DNA of 64,000 bases, taken from positions 3,658,001 to 3,722,000 of the forward strand of contig NC_014532.2 in the NCBI RefSeq assembly GCF_000196875.2, written 5' to 3'. The notes under the pieces were generated by a model that was not told where the DNA came from, ran no database searches, and worked only from the letters and a program-made list of their open reading frames with translations. The DNA comes from Halomonas elongata DSM 2581 (lineage in GTDB: Bacteria; Pseudomonadota; Gammaproteobacteria; Pseudomonadales; Halomonadaceae). The translations under genes were made by a program, and so were the position numbers. Positions within the stretch are counted from its first letter, which is position 1. Each line of letters opens with the position of its first letter. Shown in pieces: positions 44,048 to 53,532 of the stretch.

Positions 44048-45193
44048 TCAGCGCCGGCGCCGCATCATCTCGACGAAACGGTCGAACAGCGGCGCCACGT
44101 CCCTGGGGCCGGGGCTCGCCTCGGGGTGTCCCTGGAAGCTGAACGCCGGGCGGTCGGTACGCTCGATGCCCTGCAGGGTGCCATCGAACAGGGAACGATG
44201 AATGGCGCGCAGGTTATCGGGCAAAGAGGCTTCCTCGACGGCGAAACCATGGTTCTGGCTGGTGATCATCACCCGGCCGCTGTCGAGATCCTGCACCGGG
44301 TGGTTGGCACCATGGTGGCCATGATTCATCTTCACCGTGCGCGCGCCACTGGCCAGCGCCAGCAACTGGTGGCCGAGACAAATGCCGAAGACCGGAATCT
44401 CGGTCTCCAGAAACGCCTGGATGGCACTGATGGCATAGTCGCAGGGCTCGGGGTCGCCCGGACCGTTGGAAAGGAAGATGCCATCCGGATTCATCGCCAG
44501 CACTTCCTCGGCCGGGGTCTGGGCCGGCACCACGGTCAGCCGGCAGCCCCGTGAGGCCAGCATGCGCAGAATGTTGCGCTTCATCCCGTAATCATATGCG
44601 ACGACATGATAGGGCCGCTCGCCCTCGGACGCGTCGGCGTACCCGCTGCCCAGCGTCCACTCACCCTCGCTCCACTCATAGGGCTCGGTGCAGGAGACGA
44701 CCTTGGCCAGGTCCATGCCCTTCAGGCCGGGAAAGGCCCCGGCCGCTTCCAGCGCCCGCGCCTCGGCACCCTCGCCCTCGGCGTCGGGGCCGGCCAGGAT
44801 GGCACCGTTCTGGGAGCCCTTGTCACGCAGCAGGCGAGTCAGCCGACGGGTGTCGATGTCGGCGATGCCCAGCACGTTCTGCTGCGCCAGATAGTCGGAG
44901 AGCGTCTGCTCGCAACGAAAGTTACTGGCCAACAGCGGCAGGTCGCGAATCACCAGCCCGGCGGCAGCGATGCTCGAGGACTCCACATCCTCGCTGTTGA
45001 CGCCGGTGTTGCCGATGTGCGGATAGGTCAGGGTGACGATCTGACGGCTGTAGGAGGGATCGGTGAGGATCTCCTGATAGCCAGTCATGGCCGTATTGAA
45101 CACCACCTCACCGCTAGTTTGCCCGTCGGCGCCAATGGCGGTGCCATGAAACACACTGCCATCTTCCAGGGCCAGTATCGCGGGTTTGCTCAA
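44048..45193 (-). CDS. carA: carbamoyl-phosphate synthase small subunit
   Basis: Glutaminase subunit that passes ammonia to CarB; 381 residues. N-terminal domain begins [18 protein letters not shown]. The class I amidotransferase triad is Cys in [13 protein letters not shown] and His/Glu in the [10 protein letters not shown] segment. GGGAGG precedes the ATG. The promoter must lie in 45194-45326, beyond the dapB terminator; a TTGACG (45239-45244, minus strand) is present without a matching -10 at a good distance. Confidence 0.97.
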   Translation of the reverse strand: MSKPAILALEDGSVFHGTAIGADGQTSGEVVFNTAMTGYQEILTDPSYSRQIVTLTYPHIGNTGVNSEDVESSSIAAAGLVIRDLPLLASNFRCEQTLSDYLAQQNVLGIADIDTRRLTRLLRDKGSQNGAILAGPDAEGEGAEARALEAAGAFPGLKGMDLAKVVSCTEPYEWSEGEWTLGSGYADASEGERPYHVVAYDYGMKRNILRMLASRGCRLTVVPAQTPAEEVLAMNPDGIFLSNGPGDPEPCDYAISAIQAFLETEIPVFGICLGHQLLALASGARTVKMNHGHHGANHPVQDLDSGRVMITSQNHGFAVEEASLPDNLRAIHRSLFDGTLQGIERTDRPAFSFQGHPEASPGPRDVAPLFDRFVEMMRRRR

Positions 45194-45326
45194 TGCAACG
45201 TCCTCCCATATTTTTACAGACAGCTATAAGAGACAGCTCGTCAAGGAATGCTTCACGAATGGCGCTCGACGGTTCGGGCGAGCCCTGCACGACCCGCAGG
45301 CCCGACTCCGCCCGCCTGTTGCCCGC

Positions 45327-45374
45327 AAAAAAGCGGGACGAAACCCGACGATAAAGACCGGTTTCATCCCGCTT
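45327..45374 (-). terminator. dapB terminator
   Basis: AAGCGGGACGAAACC (45331-45345) pairs with GGTTTCATCCCGCTT (45360-45374), with one G-U wobble. On the minus strand a run of six T follows. It lies 115 bases after the dapB stop. Confidence 0.85.
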
Positions 45375-45488
45375 GTTGTCATTCGCTCGGAATGCTGGGC
45401 CGACGCAACAAGCGTTTGCGCGGCGGATAGCCGGCGCCCGGCCAAAATTTGTGGGATTCTAAAGCATCCGAGGCCGTTCGACCACCCC

Positions 45489-46376
<888 letters not shown>

Positions 46377-46441
46377 TCACACGGCCGGCACAGGCCTGTG
46401 GCAGACTGATCCCTCGCCACACCATCACCGCCGAGACTGCC

Positions 46442-47425
46442 ATGCCCCGAATGCCGACATCAGGCCGCGCCCTCGGCGCCCTGCCGCTCGCCATCCTCTT
46501 CATGACGCTGCTCGTACCCCTGCCGGGCTGCGCCAATCACGCCCGAGTCGTTTCCCTGGCCGGTGTCGGTGCCGATATCACGCCACCGCCGCGGGTCGAG
46601 CTCTGCGGCACGCTCTCCCTGCCCAGCCACTGGCCGGACGGCACGCCGGTCAACGGCCTCTCCGATCTGGTCTGGGAGCGCGACGCGGGCCTGCTGCACA
46701 TGGTCTCGGACCGAGGCTGGCTGCACCGGGCTCGTCCACGCTTCGAGGACGGGCAACTGGTCGGCCTCTCGCCCATCGACAGTCATCGACTGCGTGATGG
46801 CGATGGCCTCCCGCTTGAGGGCTCGGCGGCCGATGCCGAGTCTCTCTCGCTGCTGCACGGCACCAATGGCAAGCTCGGCGACAGCGAGTTCTGGGTCAGC
46901 TTCGAGCGCGACCATCGCCTGCAGCGCTTCGACCGTGACGGCGGGCCCCTGGCGGCGCCCATTCGCCCCGCCCAAGCGGCCGACGCGGCACCCAACAAGG
47001 GCATGGAGGCCATGACCGAACTCCCGAAACACGGCCTCATTCTCGGCCTGGAGTCGCCCCCGCCCGGCGCCGCCCCGGGCGAAACGCGCCTCTTCACCCT
47101 CGATGGCAAGCAGTGGCGCTATCCCCTGGCCGCCCCGACCGGCAGCGCCCTGACAGAGCTCACCGCCGACGGCGACGACCTGCTGGCCCTCGAACGCGCC
47201 TTCGCCCCACCGGCACCGCTGGTGATCAGCCTGCGCCGCGTGCGCCTCGGCGAGCCGCCCGAGCTCGATGTCGAGACCCTGGCCAGCTTCTCCAGCGCCG
47301 ATGGCTGGTGGCTGGACAACATGGAAGGCCTCACGCGACTCGACGATGGCCGCCTGCTGCTGCTCAGCGATGACAATGCCAGCCCGTTGCAGCGCAGCCT
47401 GCTAGTCTGCCTGCGTCCGCGCTGA
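46442..47425 (+). CDS. phytase-like esterase-domain lipoprotein
   Basis: 327 residues with a lipoprotein signal: basic start, hydrophobic core LPLAILFMTLLVPLPGC and lipobox LPGC (Cys about 30). The mature part resembles the esterase-like activity of phytase family: GLSDLVWERDAGLLHMVSDRG near its start, GMEAMTELP in the middle and WLDNMEGLTRLDDGRLLLLSDDN at the end, a beta-propeller pattern. Substrate and role are unknown. The start at 46442 supplies the signal peptide. Its 3' end overlaps the convergent DMT transporter gene by 24 bases. Confidence 0.8.
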   Translation: MPRMPTSGRALGALPLAILFMTLLVPLPGCANHARVVSLAGVGADITPPPRVELCGTLSLPSHWPDGTPVNGLSDLVWERDAGLLHMVSDRGWLHRARPRFEDGQLVGLSPIDSHRLRDGDGLPLEGSAADAESLSLLHGTNGKLGDSEFWVSFERDHRLQRFDRDGGPLAAPIRPAQAADAAPNKGMEAMTELPKHGLILGLESPPPGAAPGETRLFTLDGKQWRYPLAAPTGSALTELTADGDDLLALERAFAPPAPLVISLRRVRLGEPPELDVETLASFSSADGWWLDNMEGLTRLDDGRLLLLSDDNASPLQRSLLVCLRPR

Positions 47426-48331
47426 GTCACCGGTCTTTCGCTCCGTATCGGCGTCATGGCGCAACAACAGCGCAATGGCGGCCAACACCATGAGACTGCC
47501 GGGCAACCAGACCCAGTCGAGACTCTGCGGTGCCCGCAGGAAGAGCACGAGCATGGAGACGAAAGGCACCAGATAACCGTAGGCGGTGATCGCCCCAGGC
47601 GTCAGCACCAGGGTCGCGCGCTGCATCAACCAGAAGGTCAGGGCACTGGAGAACAGCCCCAGGTAGACGAGCAGCAAGGCATCGGACCAGCTCATCGCCG
47701 CGAACCGCGACACCGGCTCCACCAGCACGCCCAGAACGCCGATCAGCACGCCGCCCAGCCCCAGGCTCCAGAAGGTGCGCACGGCAGCCGAGGCCGGCAA
47801 GCGCCCGGCATTCAATCCCCACTTGGAGAGCACCGGATAGAGTGCCGAGCAGACGCAGCCGACGAAGAACACCGCCTCGCCTATACCGAACCGCATCTGG
47901 CCGCCACGTACCAGCGCCTCGGCATAGGCCAGCGCCAGGGCACCGACAGCGCCCAAGGCGAGAATCGCCGGCAACCGCCAGGCCAACCGCTCCACGCGCA
48001 ACCCAAGCCCCAGCCCATAGGCGAGCAACGGGACGGTGACATAAAGCGTCGCCATGGAGAGTGCCGTGGCGTGGTGGGCAGCCCAGAACATGGCGCCGAA
48101 AAAGCCCGCCAGGCAAAGGCCCATCAGGGCATACACCGGCACGGCACGGCGCGCCAGGGCAAAACCCTCGGCCCGGTGCGCCAGCGGCCACAGGCCCAGG
48201 CAGGCAATGGCAAAACGCAGGGCGGTGAGCAGCATCGGCGGCAACTCACCCATCAGCCCTACGGCAGGAAACGACAGGCCCACCAATGCCGCCCAGAGCA
48301 GCATGCCCAGATGGGCGGTGCGGGCCGTCAC
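47402..48331 (-). CDS. EamA/DMT family transporter
   Basis: Inner-membrane carrier of 309 residues with about ten hydrophobic segments and two EamA halves (LGMLLWAALVGLSFPAVGL...; FGIGEAVFFVGCVCSALYPVLSKW...). Family members export metabolites or amino acids; the substrate here is unknown. A GTG start at 48331 lies 3 bases after the DUF2218 stop, with GGGAGAA inside that gene as ribosome site, so the two are coupled. The 3' end overlaps the convergent lipoprotein gene. Confidence 0.87.
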   Translation of the reverse strand: MTARTAHLGMLLWAALVGLSFPAVGLMGELPPMLLTALRFAIACLGLWPLAHRAEGFALARRAVPVYALMGLCLAGFFGAMFWAAHHATALSMATLYVTVPLLAYGLGLGLRVERLAWRLPAILALGAVGALALAYAEALVRGGQMRFGIGEAVFFVGCVCSALYPVLSKWGLNAGRLPASAAVRTFWSLGLGGVLIGVLGVLVEPVSRFAAMSWSDALLLVYLGLFSSALTFWLMQRATLVLTPGAITAYGYLVPFVSMLVLFLRAPQSLDWVWLPGSLMVLAAIALLLRHDADTERKTGDSARTQAD

Positions 48332-48334
48332 GGC

Positions 48335-48616
48335 TCAGTTCTCCCAGATGATATCCAGGGACTCCTTGCCGGACATGCGTTCGAGGTGGCTCGCCACCAC
48401 GCCTTCCAGGCGATCGAGCCCTTCCTCGTCCAGGGACTCGACCGCCACCTTGAGCTTGCCCTCCTCGGCACGCAGCAGGCAGCTCCCGTTGTCGAAGGTG
48501 ATCCGACCTTCATCGCCTTCCTGCTCCACCTCAAGCTTGTGCGACCAGTGCTTGCACAGCCGGTTGATCAGTTTCTCGCCCGAATCGGTAACGATCTCCG
48601 CACGTGAAATCGGCAT
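48335..48616 (-). CDS. DUF2218 family protein
   Basis: 93-residue soluble protein. MPISRAEIVTDSGEKLINRLCKHWSHKLEVE, then ITFDNGSCLLRAEEGKLKVAVES, fit the DUF2218 family, whose function is unknown but which is often encoded near iron-siderophore genes. Here an FeCT-type ABC importer starts 296 bases away on the other strand. It is translationally coupled to the DMT transporter behind it. Confidence 0.82.
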   Translation of the reverse strand: MPISRAEIVTDSGEKLINRLCKHWSHKLEVEQEGDEGRITFDNGSCLLRAEEGKLKVAVESLDEEGLDRLEGVVASHLERMSGKESLDIIWEN

Positions 48617-48748
48617 GACGCCCTTCCTCTATCCTTGACCATGAGTCTTCAGCCTATGACGGCGTCACCCCCGAGCACCAGCCCCACCATCGCAAACTTT
48701 CCGTTCGCCCGCACGAAACGACGCTCGACACCCGGCCCCACAAGCTCC

Positions 48749-48851
48749 TCTCTCGACAACTCCAGGTCTCTCGACAACCCCGGACGATTGCGCCACACTG
48801 CCCGACCACTGCGAATAGGAACGATCTGCAACGGAGATGGCGACATCTCCG
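48749..48851. promoter_or_regulatory. direct repeat and hairpin upstream of the ABC importer
   Basis: TCTCTCGACAAC occurs twice (48749-48760 and 48767-48778), 18 bp apart. Further on, CGGAGATG (48832-48839) and CATCTCCG (48844-48851) form a perfect 8-bp stem around GCGA, 60 bases before the importer start. No clear Fur box was found. A control role is inference; the rest of 48617-48911 shows nothing else. Confidence 0.4.
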
Positions 48852-48911
48852 CGCTTGCCGGCGTCCCGCACCCTCGATACCGATGACTTCCTCAGCGAGC
48901 GACGAAGCCTC

Positions 48912-50039
48912 ATGCACACCTCCCTGCTCAAGACCCTCGGCGGCATCGCCCTCACCCTGGGCAGCGCCGTCGCCCAGGCCGACGAAATCACCGTCACCGA
49001 CGTTGCCGGCCGCGAGGTCACCGTCGACGCACCCGTGGATCGCGTGATCCTCGGCGAGGGCCGCCAGATCTATCTGCTCGGCGCCCTGCAGCCGGAAGCC
49101 CCGTTCGCGCACGTCGTCGGCTGGCGCGAGGACTTCTCCCAGGCCGATCCGGACAACTATGCCCGCTATGCCGCCAAGTTCCCCGAACTGAAAGACATTC
49201 CGACCTTCGGTGGCTTCAAGGACGGCACCTTCGATGTCGAACAGGCCGCCGCGCTCGAACCGGACGTCGTGCTGATGAACCTCGAGGCCAAGGCCGCCAC
49301 CGAGGACGCCGCCTATGACGACAAGCTCGCCGAGCTGGGCATTCCCATCCTTTACGTCGACTTCCGCGAGGCACCGCTCGAGCACACCATCCCGTCCATG
49401 CGACTGATGGGCAAACTGCTGGGCAAGCAAGAGGCCGCCGAAGATTTCATCGACTTCGCCGAGGCGCAGATGGCTCGCGTCACCGACACCATCGAGAGCG
49501 CCGCCCCCGAGCGCCCGCGCGTCTTCGTCGACCGCGCCGGCGGCTATTCCGAAGACTGCTGCATGAGCTTCGGCCCCGGCAACTTCGGCGAATACGTCGA
49601 ACTCGCCGGCGGCACCAACATCGCCAAGGACATCATTCCGAACACCTTCGGCTCACTGAACCCCGAACAGATCATCGCCGCCAATCCGCAGCAGGTCGTG
49701 GTGACCGGCGGCAACTGGGATGCCTACGTGCCCGGCGGCGACTGGGTCGGCGTGGGCCCCGGTGCCGACATGACGACCGCTCGCGCCAAGCTCGAGGCGC
49801 TGACCGAACGCACCGCCATGACCGGCATCGAGGCCGTCGAGAATGACGACGTCCACGCCATCTGGCACCAGTTCTACAACAGTCCCTACTATTTCGTCGC
49901 CGTCCAGCGGCTGGCCAAGTGGTTCCACCCAGCGCTGTTCGCCGACCTCGACCCCGGAGCAACGATGAAAGAGCTGCACGACCGCTTCCTGCCGGTGGAC
50001 TACGAGCCGGGTTACTGGGTCTCGCTGAAGGAACACTGA
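48912..50039 (+). CDS. FeCT-type ABC transporter substrate-binding protein
   Basis: Periplasmic binding protein (FepB/BtuF-like, PF01497 type) of 375 residues. Signal peptide MHTSLLKTLGGIALTLGSAVAQA with cleavage before DEITVTD. The core begins VTDVAGREVTVDAPVDRVIL; ALEPDVVLMN and LNPEQIIAANPQQVVVTGG are typical. The unusual Cys pair EDCCMSFGPG may matter for ligand or metal binding. The ligand (siderophore, heme or other chelate) is not determined. The start at 48912 supplies the signal peptide. The permease follows after 1 base. Confidence 0.9.
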   Translation: MHTSLLKTLGGIALTLGSAVAQADEITVTDVAGREVTVDAPVDRVILGEGRQIYLLGALQPEAPFAHVVGWREDFSQADPDNYARYAAKFPELKDIPTFGGFKDGTFDVEQAAALEPDVVLMNLEAKAATEDAAYDDKLAELGIPILYVDFREAPLEHTIPSMRLMGKLLGKQEAAEDFIDFAEAQMARVTDTIESAAPERPRVFVDRAGGYSEDCCMSFGPGNFGEYVELAGGTNIAKDIIPNTFGSLNPEQIIAANPQQVVVTGGNWDAYVPGGDWVGVGPGADMTTARAKLEALTERTAMTGIEAVENDDVHAIWHQFYNSPYYFVAVQRLAKWFHPALFADLDPGATMKELHDRFLPVDYEPGYWVSLKEH

Positions 50040-50040
50040 G

Positions 50041-51126
50041 ATGCACGCCTCGCCTCCCGACCAGGCCGCTGCCGCGTCGCCCACCACGCTCCAGGGCCGC
50101 GGCTTCTACCGTCGACTGGTGATACGTCGCCAGTTGACCCTCGCCGCCCTGACGCTGGCGCTGTGCCTGAGCCTGTGCATCGACCTCGCCCTGGGGCCGG
50201 CCCGCTTCGGCCTGGGCGAGGTGATCGCCGCCCTGCTCGACCCGGCATCCGCCAGCCAGCAGGTTCGGGTGATCCTCTGGGATATCCGCATGCCGGTGGC
50301 GCTGATGGCGCTGGTGGTCGGTGCCAGCCTGTCGGTGGCCGGCGCCCAGATGCAGACCATCCTCAGCAATCCCCTGGCCAGCCCCTTCACGCTTGGCATC
50401 TCCGCCGGGGCCAGCTTCGGCGCCGCCCTGGCACTGGCCTTCGGCGTGGTGATCGTGCCCGCCGCGGTCGAGTACGTGATCCCCATCAACGCCTTCGTCA
50501 TGGCCATGCTGACGGCCTTCGCGATTCATGCACTGAGCCTCAAGCGCGGCGTGACCATCGAGACCATCGTGCTGCTGGGCATCGCCATGGTGTTCATCTT
50601 CAATTCGCTGATGGCGCTGATCCAGTTCTTCGCCAGCCAGCAAGCGGTGGCCGCGGTGGTCTTCTGGACCATGGGCAGCCTGACCAAGGCCACCTGGCCC
50701 AAGCTAGGCATCGCCGCCGGCGTACTGGCGGTGGTGCTGCCGCTGCTCGCCCGCCACGGCTGGGCACTCACCGCCATGCGGCTGGGCGACGCCAAGGCCG
50801 AGAGCCTGGGCGTCAAGCCCCGGGCGCTGCGCCTGGAAGTGCTGGTACTGGTCTCGCTGCTCGCCGCCATCGCCGTGGCCTTCGTCGGCACCATCGGCTT
50901 CATCGGCCTGGTCGGGCCACATATCGCCCGCCTGCTGATGGGCGAGGATCAGCGCTTCTTCCTGCCCGGCGCGGCACTGTGCGGCGCCCTGATCCTCTCC
51001 GTCGGCTCGGTGCTGTCGAAGATCATCCTGCCCGGGACCATCATCCCCATCGGGATCATCACCTCGCTGGTGGGCATTCCGTTCTTCCTGTTCCTCGTCC
51101 TCAACCACAAGAAGTCCGCATGGTAA
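50041..51126 (+). CDS. FecCD-type ABC permease
   Basis: Inner-membrane permease of 361 residues with about ten hydrophobic segments. Family signatures are RMPVALMALVVGASLSVAGAQMQTILSNPLASPFTLGISAGA and VGTIGFIGLVGPHIARLLMG (coupling region). It belongs to the BtuCDF/FecCD class for iron chelates, heme or cobalamin. It lies directly after the binding-protein gene and overlaps the ATPase gene by 7 bases. Confidence 0.94.
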   Translation: MHASPPDQAAAASPTTLQGRGFYRRLVIRRQLTLAALTLALCLSLCIDLALGPARFGLGEVIAALLDPASASQQVRVILWDIRMPVALMALVVGASLSVAGAQMQTILSNPLASPFTLGISAGASFGAALALAFGVVIVPAAVEYVIPINAFVMAMLTAFAIHALSLKRGVTIETIVLLGIAMVFIFNSLMALIQFFASQQAVAAVVFWTMGSLTKATWPKLGIAAGVLAVVLPLLARHGWALTAMRLGDAKAESLGVKPRALRLEVLVLVSLLAAIAVAFVGTIGFIGLVGPHIARLLMGEDQRFFLPGAALCGALILSVGSVLSKIILPGTIIPIGIITSLVGIPFFLFLVLNHKKSAW

Positions 51127-51869
51127 CGCTCACGCTCGACCGCCTGACGGCCCACTACGGCCGCCGCCAGATCCTTTCCGAGATCACCACGCCGCCGCTC
51201 GAGGGCGGCCGGGTCGTCGCCCTACTCGGCCCCAACGCCGCCGGCAAGTCCACGCTCTTTCGGCGCATCCTCGGGCTGATCGGCGGCGGTGGCAGCGCGC
51301 GCATCGACGGCACCACCCGCGAGCGGCCGCTGGCTTACATGCCACAGGACACCGGCGCGAATGCCGTGCTGAGCGTCTACGAATCGGTGCTGCTGGCCCG
51401 CATGCAGGGGCGCAGCCTGAAGGTGCAGGACGAGGACCTCGCCGAAGTCGACCGCGCCCTGCGCGAGCTGGGCATCAGCGAGCTGGGAGAGCGCGACATC
51501 GGTGACTTGAGCGGCGGCCAGCGCCAACTGGTGGGAGCGGCCCAGGCACTGGTCCAGGACCCCGAGATTCTGCTGCTCGACGAGCCTACCTCGGCGCTGG
51601 ACCTGCATCGCCAGATTCAGCTGTTGTCGATCCTGCAGCGACTCGCCCGGGAACGCCACATGCTGATCCTCGCCGCCCTGCACGATCTCGGCCAGGCACT
51701 GCGCTTCACGGACGAAGCCATCATGCTGGAGAACGGCCGACTGATCGCCTGCGGCCCGACCGGCGAGGTCGTCACCCCCGAGCTGCTGCGCCGGGTCTAT
51801 CGCGTGGAGACCCGCATCGAAGCCTGCTCGAGAGGACAGCCCCAGCTCATCGTCGAAGCCGCCACCTGA
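51120..51869 (+). CDS. FeCT-type ABC transporter ATP-binding protein
   Basis: 249-residue ATPase of the same importer: Walker A LLGPNAAGKST (about 33-43), signature LSGGQRQLVG, Walker B ILLLDEPTSALD and the switch His in AALHDLGQ. The ATG at 51120 lies inside the permease stop region (GCATGGTAA), a coupled start. Its 3' end overlaps the convergent DMT transporter gene by 23 bases. Confidence 0.94.
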   Translation: MVTLTLDRLTAHYGRRQILSEITTPPLEGGRVVALLGPNAAGKSTLFRRILGLIGGGGSARIDGTTRERPLAYMPQDTGANAVLSVYESVLLARMQGRSLKVQDEDLAEVDRALRELGISELGERDIGDLSGGQRQLVGAAQALVQDPEILLLDEPTSALDLHRQIQLLSILQRLARERHMLILAALHDLGQALRFTDEAIMLENGRLIACGPTGEVVTPELLRRVYRVETRIEACSRGQPQLIVEAAT

Positions 51870-52746
51870 ACCGGCGCCCCTCCAGGGCCGCCAGCCCGGC
51901 GCCGCCCAGCACCAGGGGCAGCGCGACCAGAAATCCCGGCGACAGGGGCAGCCCGAAGATCAACAGGTCGGCCAGCACCGGCCAGATCAGCGCGACATAC
52001 TCGAAGGGGGCCAGGCGCGACACCTCGGCAAAGCGCAGCGCCAGTGTCATGCAGATATGCGCCGCCCCGCCGAAAAGGCCGGCCAGGATCAACAGCGACA
52101 GCGTCGTCCCCGACACCCCGACCCAGCCCAGCGGCCAGGTCGCCAACCCCGCCAGGGCAGTGACCAGCACGAAATAGAAAGCGATGGAGGCCGGCGTCTC
52201 GGTACGCGAGATGCGCCGTACCGTGACCAGCGCGCCCGCCGTCAGCAGGGCGGCCAGAATGCCCAGGCCATATCCCGGGAGACGCCCTGCCTGCTCTCCG
52301 TTGCCCAGATCGGGTACCACCAAGGCCGCCACGCCGCCCAGCACCAGAGCCAGGGCCGCCGCCCGATGCCGGGTGAAACGCTCCCCCAGCAGGAACACGC
52401 CACCCACCGCCATGGCCACCGGCGCCAGTTGCGCCAGCAGCGTGGCCTCGGCCACCGGCAGCCTGGCCACCGCGGCGAAGGAGGCGAACATCGCCGCCGC
52501 CCCCAGTCCCGAGCGCAACAGGTGCCCGGCGGGACGCCGCGTCGCCAGGGCACGGGGAAACTCATGCCGCCAGATCATGAATATCACGATGGGCAGCAGC
52601 GCGAACGCCGAACGGAAGAACACGGTCTGCCCCAGCGGCACCTCCGTGCTCACCACCTTGACGCACACCATCATCCCCGTGAACAGCACACCGGAGCAAA
52701 GCCTGAGAAGAATGCCGGCCAGCGGCCGATCCATGGCGTCGGTCAT
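51847..52746 (-). CDS. EamA/DMT family transporter
   Basis: 299-residue membrane carrier with about ten hydrophobic segments and two EamA domains (LLRLCSGVLFTGMMVCVKVVSTEVPLGQTVFFRSAFALLP is the first). It resembles the RhaT/PagO or S-adenosylmethionine-uptake branch; substrate unknown. The start at 52746 shares ATGA with the LysE gene stop, so the two exporters form a small operon. Upstream codons in the same frame belong to the LysE gene read out of frame. Confidence 0.87.
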   Translation of the reverse strand: MTDAMDRPLAGILLRLCSGVLFTGMMVCVKVVSTEVPLGQTVFFRSAFALLPIVIFMIWRHEFPRALATRRPAGHLLRSGLGAAAMFASFAAVARLPVAEATLLAQLAPVAMAVGGVFLLGERFTRHRAAALALVLGGVAALVVPDLGNGEQAGRLPGYGLGILAALLTAGALVTVRRISRTETPASIAFYFVLVTALAGLATWPLGWVGVSGTTLSLLILAGLFGGAAHICMTLALRFAEVSRLAPFEYVALIWPVLADLLIFGLPLSPGFLVALPLVLGGAGLAALEGRRFRWRLRR

Positions 52747-53375
52747 GAAATTCCCTGTCGATAGACCTGTGTCAGGCCATGCGCCCCCAGGCTGGCCAGC
52801 AGCCCACCGCCCAGGCGCTGGGCGAGGCGCGTCGAGCCCCGCGGCCCCTGCAACCAGCGACGCAAGGGCGCGGCCAGCATCACCACGACCACGTCGGCCG
52901 AGGAGAACAGGAAGTTGGCAGCGATGCCCAGCCACAGCAGCTGCCAGCCCATGGCCATGCCGGCCTCCGGCTGCGCGAACTGCGGCAGGAAGGCCACGAA
53001 GAACAGTGCCGTCTTCGGGTTGAGTATCTCGACCAGCATGCTGTCGACCATCACGCGACGGGCACCCTTGCCCGTGCCGTCCGTCGTCTCGGGCGAGCCG
53101 ATGCCGCGCCGCCACAGGCGCATGCCGACCCACAACAGATAACAGCCGCCGATGATCTTCATCGCCACATAAGCGGGCGGTACCGCGGCAAACAGTGCCG
53201 CCAGGCCCAGCGCCGCGGCGATCACATGCACATAGCAACCGAGGTGCACGCCCAGTACCGCACAGAACCCCGCACGTCGACCCCGCCCCAACGTCTGAGC
53301 GGCGGTATACAGCATGGCGGGACCGGGCAGATAGGCGAAGCCCAGGGCGGCGATCACGAAGGCGAGCCATTCCAT
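52743..53375 (-). CDS. LysE/RhtB family amino acid exporter
   Basis: 210-residue exporter with six hydrophobic segments. Family signatures are LPGPAMLYTAAQTLGRGRRAGFCAVLG (about 16-42) and LVEILNPKTALFFVAFLPQF. Substrate unknown; the family exports amino acids such as lysine, threonine or homoserine lactone. Coupled to the DMT gene by ATGA. In Pseudomonas a LysE-family gene also lies in the car-dapB neighbourhood. Confidence 0.9.
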   Translation of the reverse strand: MEWLAFVIAALGFAYLPGPAMLYTAAQTLGRGRRAGFCAVLGVHLGCYVHVIAAALGLAALFAAVPPAYVAMKIIGGCYLLWVGMRLWRRGIGSPETTDGTGKGARRVMVDSMLVEILNPKTALFFVAFLPQFAQPEAGMAMGWQLLWLGIAANFLFSSADVVVVMLAAPLRRWLQGPRGSTRLAQRLGGGLLASLGAHGLTQVYRQGIS

Positions 53376-53429
53376 GGCGGGAATTCCTCATCGGCAGGGC
53401 GACCCACTACAGTAGAGCGCCGAACACGC

Positions 53430-53463
53430 AAAGAAAAGCCCCCGCCGCAGAAACGGCGAGGGC
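53430..53463 (-). terminator. dnaJ terminator
   Basis: GCCCCCGCCG (53438-53447) pairs with CGGCGAGGGC (53454-53463). The single mismatch in DNA is a G-U pair in the minus-strand RNA. TTTTCTTT follows. It lies 70 bases after the dnaJ stop. Confidence 0.85.
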
Positions 53464-53532
53464 GACGGGACGCCTCTCAGCACCGGCGCTTCAACACCAG
53501 TGTTTCGACATCAGTGCTTCAACGCCCCGGGT

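Noticed and set aside
45223-45244. TTGACG and TATAGC before carA as a promoter pair.
   Set aside because: The spacer is only 10 bases; no -10 hexamer at 16-18 bases is convincing.
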